From the NCBI GenBank assembly GCA_027186245.1, contig CP114497.1:9803501-9867500 (forward strand): a stretch of 64,000 nt of DNA. Direction: 5' to 3'. This DNA is from Coriaria nepalensis (taxonomy: Eukaryota > Streptophyta > Magnoliopsida > Cucurbitales > Coriariaceae). Shown here one piece after another: positions 25,164 to 35,546 of this stretch. The notes under the pieces were generated by a model. The model was not told where the DNA came from and searched no databases. It was given only the letters and a program-made list of their open reading frames with translations. A program made the position numbers and the translations under genes. Positions within the stretch are counted from its first letter, which is position 1. The number at the start of each line of letters is the position of its first letter.

Positions 25164-28100
25164 ATGCAAGGTGGATCTTCAGGCGTTGGATACGGTTTGA
25201 AATACCAGGTCACAGTCTACAAGCTTAGTCAAATCCTTCTTCTTCTTCTGAAATTCCTCTCTAAACTGTCCGATCTAGATCTCTGTATCCATGAACTCTA
25301 GCTGTTTAATCTCTCTCTGATCATAAATCATTACTTTAATTTGATATCATTTGTTCAATGTTCAGGCTCGGTGCATTGCGGATGTCAAAGCAGATACAGA
25401 TCATACCAGCTTCATCACCGGCACTCTCAGTCTCAAAGAAGAAAACGAGGTTTAACTTCATTTCTGTTGCATTTTGATTTTCATAGTGTTTGGTTTTTCT
25501 GTGAGTTTAATCAAATTGGAATTTTATTAGGTGCATCTGATTCGGCTTTCATCAGGTGGAACCGAACTCGTTTGCGAGGGACTTTTTTCGCACCCAAATG
25601 AGATCTGGGACCTCGCTTCTTGCCCCTTTGACCAACGCATTTTCTCTACTGTCTTCTCTACTGGTAAATTGTTCATCACCCTTTCCTCACAAATGTCAAA
25701 CTTCCATGTGCTTCCGCACTTAGTGCCTTTCTTATATGATTTAGTTTTAGCTGTAGTTAGTTATTTGGTTGTTGCAATTACACCAGTGTACTCTATGGTT
25801 CGGGATGAAATTATGAGACGAGGATGTTTGATTTGTCTTCCATTTTCTTGAAGGTGAATCCTTTGGAGCCGCAATATGGCAGATCCCTGAGTTATATGGT
25901 GAATTGAATTCTCCCCAGCTGGAAAGAATTACATCGCTTGATGCGCATGTTGGTAAGATTAAATGGTGAGTTTGCTACTTGGATTTCTTGGTTCTTTTCT
26001 TCAGAGACTGGGTTATTTGGTACGCCGTGGTTGTAATGGATATATCCTTGCTGGCTGTCATGTTCAGTTGCAATAAACACATTAGTGTTTTTTTGTTAAT
26101 TTATGACTTTTTTCTGTTTCCATTGAACAATATGAACTCCATTCCCAGTCGAATATTTCCATACCTGACTTAGTTCCTGTGCATATAACCTTTGAACAGT
26201 GTTCTCTGGTGGCCATCTGGAAGGAATGATAAGGTGATCAGCATTGGCGAGGAGAATATTTTATTGTGGAACATAGATTGTTCAAGAAAAGCTGCTCAGG
26301 TAGGCTATAATAGGCATTAGTCAACAAATTTTCCAGCATAACACAGCAAACTATTGGGACTCGAAGTACATTAATATTCAAATATTCTCTTTAGTGTTTT
26401 ATAACCTGTATATTAATGTACAAGTCATTTGTAAAAGGTGTGAGTAAGTATAACTTTAATGGTTCATTTGTATGTTTACATGGTACTGTTGTTTCTTATA
26501 TAGTTTTGTGGCATATGTTTCTGTCTGCCCATATAAATGTATGTACAATGGAGCTCACTTCTGAGTAGGTAGGGCACTTTTGATTTTGATTTCTCACTTG
26601 TGGAATCTTACATCATTTCACGTAACAGATGTTATTTGCTATTATCCTATGTGAGTTTAATTAATTTTCCTCAAATATTTCGCATGATCATCCTTGGTTA
26701 GGTTTTTTGTTGCAAAATATAGGTACAATCAAAGGAATCAGCTGGGATGCTGCACTACCTATCTGGAGGAGCATGGGATCCACATGATGCAAATGCTGTG
26801 GCAACAACTTGTGAATCATCTATACAATTTTGGGATTTGAGGACAATGAAGTATGTTTCTTTAATGCCTTATCCATGCATTGATTTGTTCATGGATTTAT
26901 AACAGAATCTATAGAAAATCTCAAATGTATCAGATAACTCCATACATGGGATCTGATAATAAAGGCTTATGAAACCAGCATTTTCCTTGTGAAACAAAAA
27001 TCTATAGAAACCTTTAATGAATCTTCCTTCATTTTTCATAAAAGATTATTTTTAATATAAATTTGGTTGATTTCTTGTTTGGGAACTAACAATAGATACA
27101 AACTATGGTCCTTGACTGATTTCAGATAAATATATTTTTTCCCAAGTAGCTTGCAAATGCATGCTTCTGTTTTCTTTCTACCAGAATGGAACCTTAAAGG
27201 CAGCAAGTTGTTGGGGTTTCATCAAATTAATTATTGAAATAATACTACACAAATTGCAGGAAGACAAACTTAATTGAGTGTGCATATGTTCGCAATGTTG
27301 ATTACAACCCCAAGAAGAAACATATACTTGTAAGAATTCAGATCACTCTTTCCATAAAGCATTCTCAAGGGTGTCAATATTTAAGTCTTATGAACTTCCA
27401 TTTCATGACTTGGATTGTTTCACTTTCCAATTGCATTACGGGACTGGTAGTGTTTCAGGTAACGGCTGAGGATGAAAATGGGATTCAAATTTGGGACCTT
27501 AGAAAGCCAAAGTTTCCTATCCAAGAACTTTCTGGGCATACACACTGGTATTTTTCTGGTTACCATATTCTCTCATGTGTGTTCCAGTAGTCCTTTCCTT
27601 GTTACCATTGCCATAGTTTACTTGTTGTACTATGCCATTGAGAAGTTACTGCTTTCAGATTCTTTTATATGTTTTCCATGACTTCTATAAGATGTTTCCA
27701 GGACGTGGGCTGTTCGGTGTAATCCTGAATATGATGGGCTGATTTTGGTATTTCCTCTCTTTCACTTTCTCTCTCTCTTCATATATAGAGACCCACCATT
27801 CACTGCCCCCATGCACCTACTTATATATGTTGATTCATGTGTGATCTGTACTGAAAGTCATTAATAGTCACTCGTTAATTGTGTTGAGAAGAAGTCAATT
27901 AAAAGCCTGTAGTATGCCTTTCTAGATTCATACAGTAGCTTTACACTAGAATAGGATTGTGCCACTGGCCACGGGCTGATTTAAGCTATTGCAGAGTGCT
28001 GGTACAGACTCAAGTGTAAACTTATGGGCTGCACCTAGTAGTGATGAAACAAAATCTGAAAGGTTACTTTCTTTCTCAGTTATTTTGCTTCTTTCTCTTT

Positions 28101-28515
28101 TAAGCAAAAGTATCTTTGCTTTAAGCTTTATTCTAAAATGTCCAATTATTTTTCATCTGTCTTTATGAGCAGTGTGGTCGAATCACGAACCCGGCAGGTC
28201 AATCCATTATTGGCTTCATACAGTGACTATGAAGATAGTGTATATGGTATCAACCGCAACCTTTTGATTACTATTAAACAATACTATTTTGACATATTGA
28301 ATACTTACATCTAAGTTAATTTTATCAGGTCTTGCTTGGAGCTCTCGGGAGCCATGGATCTTTTCATCCTTATCCTATGATGGAAGGGTAAGAAAACTAA
28401 TATCAAACTAATTATGAACTTGTTTTACAGTCTACAAGCTTATATTAGTTGACTAATTCTTCATGGAAAGCAGGTAGTTGTAGAATCGATAAAGCCTTTT
28501 CTATCTAGAAAATGA
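25164..28515 (+). CDS. EIPR1: WD40 protein, EARP-interacting protein 1 (EIPR1/TSSC1) homologue
   Basis: Thirteen exons: 25164-25208, 25366-25449, 25531-25663, 25854-25965, 26200-26299, 26723-26850, 27260-27329, 27459-27547, 27702-27747, 27995-28062, 28173-28246, 28329-28387, 28474-28515. Phases agree throughout, giving 349 residues. The start MQGGSSGVGYGLKYQARCIA matches the family start. An in-frame ATG at 25143 is less likely. WD repeats are visible at IWDLASCPFDQRIFSTV, ILLWNIDCS, SIQFWDLRTMK, GIQIWDLRKPKFPIQELSGH, SSVNLWAAP and WIFSSLSYDGR. Animal EIPR1 binds EARP/GARP tethering complexes in endosomal recycling. The plant role is inferred from homology. The gene ends 230 bases from the tail of an O-fucosyltransferase relic on the opposite strand. 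Confidence 0.93.
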
Positions 28516-28747
28516 GGTTGGATTCAGTGTGTTTCCATCACATCACTGGACAGAAGTTCAATCAGAGCATTCAAGACCATCGCTGATTTCATAAAGCCAT
28601 TCTGTTGTCTTTGTGTAAATGTGTTCAACCTCTCATAATCAGCAGGACTAGTTTGAGGAGCCGTGTCATTGTTTCCTGCAATGGAGTGGAATGGTAAAGG
28701 TTTGTCATGAACAGAGATGTCTGAGAAACATCTGAACGTTTTCAAGG

Positions 28748-30132
28748 TTTCGGATTTATATTTTATCGACATCTTGCCTTCTTTTGAAACTGGTTTTGGT
28801 GTAATATTTTCCACCGCTTCTGAATTGCACCAAGCTGCATCCTTTCCTTATCTCCTCCGCCATAATCGCATCCAGAGAATTCAAGCATATCTGGTTCAAA
28901 CCTACGAAAAGTACCACTTACTAAGAGAGAGAGAGATAAAACAGAGTACTTCGTTTTCAAATAAAACAAGAAAAACTTTTTATCTTTTTCCAAGCGCGGG
29001 TACTCCGTTTCGATACGGTTTACCGTTTTTCAATTCAAAGGTCAAAAGTCTAGTCCAAGTAAACTATTGTACCAGTTTTACTGAAGGTTAGTAATTACCT
29101 AAGGTGCAATGCGATATAATGCTTGGCTCTCATACGCATTCGATTGACCAGTTTTTTACCCATTTCAAGTATGGGATCCCTAAACATTAAAGCGTGATAA
29201 TCAACTCTACATCTCAGTTTCTGATAATCTGTCTCCAATTTGTTTGAGAGTCTGTAATCAAACTCGGTGATCTGTACAACCTGAAAAAGAAGGAATAAGC
29301 GCTTATTTTCCAATAATATGTCAAAGTACTAGTTACTAACCACAACTCCAAAAAAAAAAGGAAGAGTCAAAATCAGGAAGGTGAAACGTTTTGAGAAAAG
29401 TTAAGAGGAAAACTGAGAACTTACATGCCTTTTCAAAAGAGCAGGTAGAACACGAGCATTGTAACATGCCGGGTTCAGCACTTCCTAGGGACACGCATTC
29501 TATAAGGAATCCACGTTTTCCCTTCCCTTTCCGGGAGTTCCCTAATGATCTTAAGATCTTTTGACAACGATGATATAAATCCACATCAAATATATCTGAG
29601 AAGTTACTGCACAAGACCAAGTCACCAGGTTAAATTTATTATCTGACACGATACCAAGAGGAAAAGAGAGTGGCACAAACTCATGTTTCTCACTGAAGAT
29701 GATGGTGAAGGATTCATGGTGGTTGCATATCTACCTTTCATCCTTCCAAAAGGAATTTTGATCCAGCTGAGGGACAACAAGAGTAGCATTTAATATACGG
29801 GCAGCAACGACAGCATCTACAATCTTCCAAAAGTTATATGTATAGTTATTATCTCGGTGCTAAGTGCTAGCAGCAATGCAGTTCTTATAGTGATAGGAGA
29901 CAAAATGCAGTCAAAATCACGTAAATGCAACCATAATGAATTAGCAACATTAAACAATGCAGGAAGTGCGCGAATGATAATGCATGGCATTGTAATCGAT
30001 GCGCGAAGACGGGAGATAAAATAGAAGAGGCAAGACAAGAACAAGAACAAGAGCGAAGCAGATGGATGATATGGCCGGAATGAGTAACCGTAAACGATTG
30101 TAATCGTGGTTGCGATGCCGCTGAAATCCCAT
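28748..30132 (-). pseudogene. O-fucosyltransferase family (GT106, DUF246) pseudogene
   Basis: Minus strand. The N-terminal candidate, MGFQRHRNHDYNRLRL plus a hydrophobic anchor (about 30132-29953), is followed by pieces of the catalytic domain: VDAVVAARILNATLVVPQLD (near 29800), SNFSDIFDVD (near 29600), then text in other frames (SSLSKDLKIIRELP, RMRVPRKC, YNARVLPALLKRH), then an intact exon with FDYRLSNKLETDYQKLRCRVDYHAL to KHYIALHLR (about 29282-29097), and FEPDMLEFSGCDYGGGDKER (about 28905-28850). Homology stops after GAIQKRWK. The second half of the enzyme, including the conserved acceptor-site region, is missing. Several frameshifts are visible, for example near 29588 and 29484. Splice sites around the good exon survive. 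O-fucosyltransferases of this family are Golgi type II proteins. Confidence 0.85.
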
Positions 30133-30727
30133 TGCCTTCCGGTGATTGTGAGAGAAATCAATCTCTTCTGCTACGGATCCAGTACCGGTCGCCGGCCCTT
30201 ATCTTTTTGGACAATGAAGAAATTGAAATTCATAATGCTTCTTTTCTACCGCTCAAACAAACTATCATACATTAATTAATATATACAGAGCTTTTCTGCT
30301 GGCTCGGAATCTTTCCGGATTCACGGTGCTACTGTGCTACCGGTTGTATCTCATCTCATCTTAACTACCTCTTTTTCTAGATTTGGATATAATTCGTTTT
30401 GACTTTTGACCTCATGAGTCATTCTTGCCACGTCGACTCTTTTTTATTTCTATACATTTTTTTCCCGGGCATTTTAATTGGATTAGCGGGCATCAAAATT
30501 ATGTTGAAACGGGTCCGCTCCGTGGGTCCATTGCCCGTATACATACAAATATTATACAGAGCAGTACAATCCTCGTCTGGGAAGAAGGATAATTTATTAC
30601 AGTAGAGGCCACCTTAGCCTTATTAATGGCGACAATTAGCAGCTAGTTAGGGTTTGAATAGGAAGAAGTAGCAAGAATAAAAAGTTTTAGCTTTTACTCT
30701 TCCTTAAAAGAGAGATCGAAGTGAAGG
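30133..30727. other. Intergenic spacer with probable DUF760 promoter
   Basis: Upstream regions of the O-fucosyltransferase relic and the DUF760 gene, head to head. No other gene seen. Confidence 0.45.
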
Positions 30728-32690
30728 ATGTATTCGTCGACAGTGAGTGCGAAACCGTCCTTTCCAGCTTCTAAATTGTCTTTGTTTTCGTGTAATCTAC
30801 CTCGCTTGTGTCCTTCAATTAGCCTAGTTGGTAAGACGAGGAGTAAAGGAGGATTCTCTCTGAGGATTCGAGCTTATGATTCTTCCAAGACCGACAAACC
30901 AGACGCCTTCTCTGGCGATTCCAAGCATCCAAATGGCACTTTGGTAATTGATCCTGCGTTGTTTATTTACTTCCCCTATTTCCATACCTATATTCATATA
31001 ATGATCTTCCTTACCCGTTGATGAATTTGATAGCCAAAGACTCGGAGGGAAATTCTCCTGGAGTATGTGAAAAATGTTCAACCTGAATTCATGGAATTGT
31101 TTGTTAAGAGGGCACCACAACAGGTTTTAATCAGACTTCTTGTTCCTTTTTATTTATTTTTTTATTTTTTCCTCTATAAAATGGGAAATGATACAATTTT
31201 TTTGTTACGTTGTTCTATCCAGGTTGTTGAGGCAATGCGCCAGACAGTAACCAATATGATTGGAACTCTACCCCCTCAATTTTTTGCAGTAACTGTCGCC
31301 ACTGTATGTTTCTCTTGCATTACTTATCTTCTTCTTCTTGTTGTTATTGTTATTTTGTGTATTTGGATATTTAAAAAGATAACATTTCTTGCTGCTATTC
31401 TGTTTCAGGTTGCTGAAAATCTGGCACAACTCATGTACAGTGTAATGATGACAGGATATATCTTTCAAAATGCACAGCATCGCCTTGAATTGCAGCAGAG
31501 TTTGGAACAAGTTGCTCTTCCTGAATCGCATGATGAAAAGGTACCTTACCGGATAATATTTATGGTTTTTTAGTGGATAGGCAAACTTTCCAATATTATT
31601 GTGAGCGTTGTAGGAGACGAAATGTAGAAACCTTGCTACTATTGTGAAGAAATTCTGTGTTCTTTTAATTAATGCACAGCTTTTTTTATGAGATGACTTC
31701 GAATTCTCAAAAGTTTAAATATTTGCTGTTTTTGAAAAGACTTTTTCTGTCCTTTTAAAACTTAAAAACCATATAGTTTTATGTATTGTGGTGAATTTTC
31801 CAGGATGCGCCAGATTATGCTCCTGGTACACAGAAGAATGTGTCTGGTGAAGTTATCAGGTGGAATAATGTATCTGGAACTGAGAAAATAGATGCTAAAA
31901 AGTACATAGAATTGCTTGAAGCGGAGATAGAGGAACTTAATCGTCAAGTCGGCAGAAAAACTAAGAATGGACAAAATGAATTATTGGAATATCTCAAATC
32001 TCTCGAGCCTCAAAATTTAAAGGTAAAGAAACATGATGTGCCTTTGTTTATTCTTAATAGCTCAGCCTTTTTGTTGTCGATTTTCAAATTGTGTGCATAA
32101 ATAGTGGTGTGTAATGCTACCCTTTGTTTATGAAATCATGCTTTGTATTTGCTGCTTCTAATTCTAATTTTGTGTTACTATGACTGTCCATGCATGTAGG
32201 ATTTAACAAACAGCGCAGGTGAAGATGTTGTTCTTGCAATGAATACTTTCATAAAACGCTTATTAGTTGCTTCCGATCCTGGTCAACTCAAGGTTTGCCT
32301 TCTCTATGTTTGATACAGGCTCATTTCAAGAAATAAATTGAGTCTAAATTTTTACTCAGTGGTTACGTTTTGTCACTTATTTAGAAAATTAGTCTGAAGT
32401 TTTGGAGCAAGCAATAAGTCATTCAACTTTTACTATCCTTTCTTCTGGCATTTTTGAAATTTGACTAGGCTTCTGAATCCTTTTATCTTTATCTGCAGAC
32501 GAGTGTACTAGAGACTACTGCCCCAGAGTTAGGGAAACTCCTTTATTGGCTTATGGTGGTTGGATACAGCATTCGCAACATTGAAGTCCGTTTCGACATG
32601 GAAAGAGTACTCGGAACTTCTCCAAAGCTTGCAGAATTACCTCCTGGAGAAAATGTTTAACTTGCAAACTTGCAGCAACGGAATTTTGAT
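30728..32690 (+). CDS. Plastid-targeted DUF760 protein (At1g32160-like)
   Basis: Seven exons (30728-30943, 31034-31123, 31223-31303, 31409-31540, 31804-32022, 32200-32292, 32499-32690) give 340 residues. The first ~50 residues are Ser/Arg-rich and look like a chloroplast transit peptide. The conserved core includes PKTRREILLEYVKNVQPEFM, APQQVVEAMRQTVTNMIG, VAENLAQLMYSVMMTGYIFQ, and EVIRWNNVSG. A coiled section EAEIEELNRQVGRKTK and KLLYWLMVVGYSIRNIEVRF follow. DUF760 proteins have been linked to plastids and UV-B induction, but their biochemistry is unknown. The last residues read ELPSWRKC... to TGA at 32688-32690. With one C fewer in the CCC run at 32640-32642 they would read ELPPGENV and stop at 32661, which looks more like the family. 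This may be a +1 error or a small C-terminal change. Confidence 0.88.
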
Positions 32691-33194
32691 CTTTGAAAAT
32701 GAATCAAATTTCGACCCATTTTCAGCTGGTAGCAACTGAGAAATCCATTGAAATTTAAAATACAGATGGGTAGAGGCGAAGTTTTTCTCTATGCTACACA
32801 AAACGGGGCCTTCAAAATCGTTTTAACTCTTTTAATGTAATGGATTAAGGCTGAAGTCATTGTAACTTACTCATATTTCGTATTAGACGTGATTTGCCTT
32901 GTATGTTTTGAAGCTGCACTGTAATGAGACAAATTTACATCTATGAATAAATTGGGAGTTACCGAGTTAGGATAACGACAACATATAATAGCAATTCTAT
33001 AGCAGTTATAGATTGTAATAGTGTAATAAATTAATACAGGAGGTATAAAGGATTATTTAAGGAGATTTATCAGTAACCAACTTCAGCTGGCAAAACCCAG
33101 CATGAAAGGCACCGTAAAAGCTGGAGACAATGTCATTATTTTCCTGGTATCTAATTTGTTCCTGCTTTTCCAGAAAAAGGAAAGAAAAAAGAGA
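32691..33194. other. Intergenic spacer
   Basis: 3' flank of the DUF760 gene and upstream of the BAHD relic. AT-rich. Nothing else seen. Confidence 0.45.
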
Positions 33195-35178
33195 ATGGAG
33201 ATAGAGGTTATATCTAGAGAGTTTATCAAACCGTATTCTCCAACACCAGAACACCTCAAGACCTACAAGCTCTCCATCTTAGATCAATATGCCCCCACCC
33301 CGTATCTTCCTTTCGTACTCTACTTTCCCATGAACCAAACAGATCCAACAACTTTATCCTATTCCTCGTCCAACAGATCTTTAATGACTCTGAAGCAATC
33401 TCTATCACAAGCATTAACCCATTTTTACCCATTTGCAGGGAGGATTAGAGACAATTTATCCATCGACTGCAACATGAGGATGCTTATTATGCAGAAGCTA
33501 AAACTAGTTCTAATCTAACCTCATTTCTCAACCAACTTGATAACCAATTAATCCGTCAGCTCCTTCCGATGCAAGAAACCAATTGGGCGGGTCCAACTCC
33601 TTCATCTCACTTGCTTCTCATACAAGTAACCTCCTTTTCTTGTGGCGGCATGGCCATATCTACCATCATTTCTCATGTCATTTGTGACGGATTCACGTAC
33701 CAATCATTTCTGAGATTCTGGGCAGCCATAGCTCGCAATTCTGGTGAACTACCTTCTGTTCCTGATTTTGACCTCGTCCCACTACTTTTCCCACGGAATG
33801 AGAGTCTTTCCATTGAGGCCACTATGCAGGCTCTAGTAAAGCCCTTTTTTTAATTCGGCAAGCGTGCTACAAGGAGGCTTGTGTTTGATGTTACTGCCAT
33901 TGCTAAACTGAAGGCTAAGATAAATAGTTCGAGTGTAAAACACCCATCGAGCGTTGAGGCTGTTTCAGCACTGATTTGGAAGCGAACAATGGAAGCTTGG
34001 AAGCTGAAAAATGGTGCCCAAAATCCATCTTTAATAACCCACGCTGTGAATTTCCGTTCCAACGCATAATCATCAGTGTTTGAAGAAGTGATACTTCAAT
34101 TCATTAATAGAAGAAGATAAAAAAGGTTGACTTTTTGATAACACGAATTTTTCCCGTTTAACCGTCAATATCTTCCCTACATTAATTGAAACCTGCGGGA
34201 ACAAGTTTCACATCGATCGGATCAGTGGAACTTCAGATGGAGCCTCATATGTCCTTCTGGTTTTTGGCTACTGGTATGGAAAGCAATCTTTTGCTAGACT
34301 GTTCTAACGGCTAGTTTTTGTGTCCAAACAAGTTCGATATGTTGATTGAATGATGTTTAAGCTGCTGGTGAAGTTTGGATGGTAATGGAATCGATTTGCA
34401 CCTTTTTGGTCTATGGCAGTGCAGTTGATAGCAAATTCCAGATTTTCTGGTTTTGTGTACTCGTTCTGTTTTTTTTTTTGTATGTTAAGTGTTGCAGACA
34501 TAGTTGATTGTATAGTGGACATTTTTAATGATTAACTATTCATGTACTTTGTTTCATCCTTGTTATTGTATTTAGTCTCTTCTTTTGCTAATGAAAAAAA
34601 TCAGTTTGTTCTTCTTCCTTTGTTGCAAGACTCTGTTTTAAAGGAAGTAGGAAGCAAATCTGAATTTTATCTTTCATTTTCCAACAATCAGTACTCCCTA
34701 AATCCATAGAAAATTCCATGTGCAATTTGTTCTTGATAGTGCCTGCAAAATGTACAACAGCGCAAGATCGGGCAACGGATTTTGAGAGTCTAGTGTACGA
34801 GGTGAGGGAATCAAGGAAGAGAATGAATGATGAAATATTTGATAAGGGAAATTCAAGGTGAAGATGGGCACGTAAAGCTTGTTGAAGTGGTGAATAAAAT
34901 GAAGGAGGAAATCTCAGATTCGAGCAGTAATGGAGGAGGAGGAGTGGACTGTGGAGTATATTGGGTTTACGAGTTGGTGTAAGTTTGGTCACTACGACAT
35001 TGATTTTGGGTGGCCACTGCTGCTTCGCCTGGCTATGAGTGCTTCTTTGCCAACTTTATTATGCTATTTGATTGATACCCGAATGAAGAATGGAATTGAA
35101 GGTTGGGTTAATTTAGATGAAGACGTTCTTGCTGTCTTACAATCTGATCCAGAACTTCTTGAGTTTTGCACCCATTAA
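33195..35178 (+). pseudogene. BAHD acyltransferase pseudogene (vinorine synthase-like clade)
   Basis: MEIEVISREFIKPYSPTPEH at 33195 and QALTHFYPFAGRI are a good N-terminus for a BAHD acyl-CoA transferase. Near 33470 the frame breaks by one missing base; it resumes as DEDAYYAEAKTSSNLTSFL. The active-site motif HVICDG (HxxxD) is intact near 33680. An in-frame TAA at 33851-33853 precedes RRLVFDVTAIAKLKAKI and VEAVSALIWKR. About 670 bases without clear homology follow. C-terminal text then appears: DFESLVYEVRESRKRMND near 34780 and SWCKFGHYDIDFGWPLLL near 34985-35020 (DFGWG-type motif with GWP). The last ORF ends at 35178. Three or more breaks and a long interruption show it is dead. BAHD enzymes make esters of alkaloids, phenolics and terpenoids. 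The substrate of the ancestral gene cannot be told. Confidence 0.85.
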
Positions 35179-35546
35179 ATAAAATTGCTTTTATTATTAA
35201 TCAATCTATGCTTCAGATGATGTTTTTCTGAGTAATAAGACGTTATTAATAGTCGTTGAATGTTCGTTATTTAATTTATAATATATTACACTGTTTCCGT
35301 AAGACGTGGAGTAACAGAAAATCTAACGTAAGAATCTTTGCCGCGCTCGTGGTCTGTGTCTTGTGGGTGATTATCTTCTACTTCGAGACGTATAGGAACA
35401 GAATATGCACTCATCAGTTTCAAGTTTCAGCACACTCCTCCACCACCATTAATCTAATCTATCCCGATAAACATAATTACCTTTCCCTCCGACTCCTCCC
35501 CTCCCCTCCCATCTCGCTCTCTTTCCGAAACGAGTACTTGAGTAAC
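35179..35546. other. Intergenic upstream region of the PPR gene
   Basis: Short spacer. An in-frame ATG at 35256 would extend the PPR protein by 97 residues of non-plastid-like text, so 35547 is preferred. Confidence 0.4.

Noticed and set aside
33102..33194. Upstream in-frame ATG for the BAHD relic
   Set aside because: The added residues are unlike a BAHD start; MEIEVISREFIKP at 33195 is typical.
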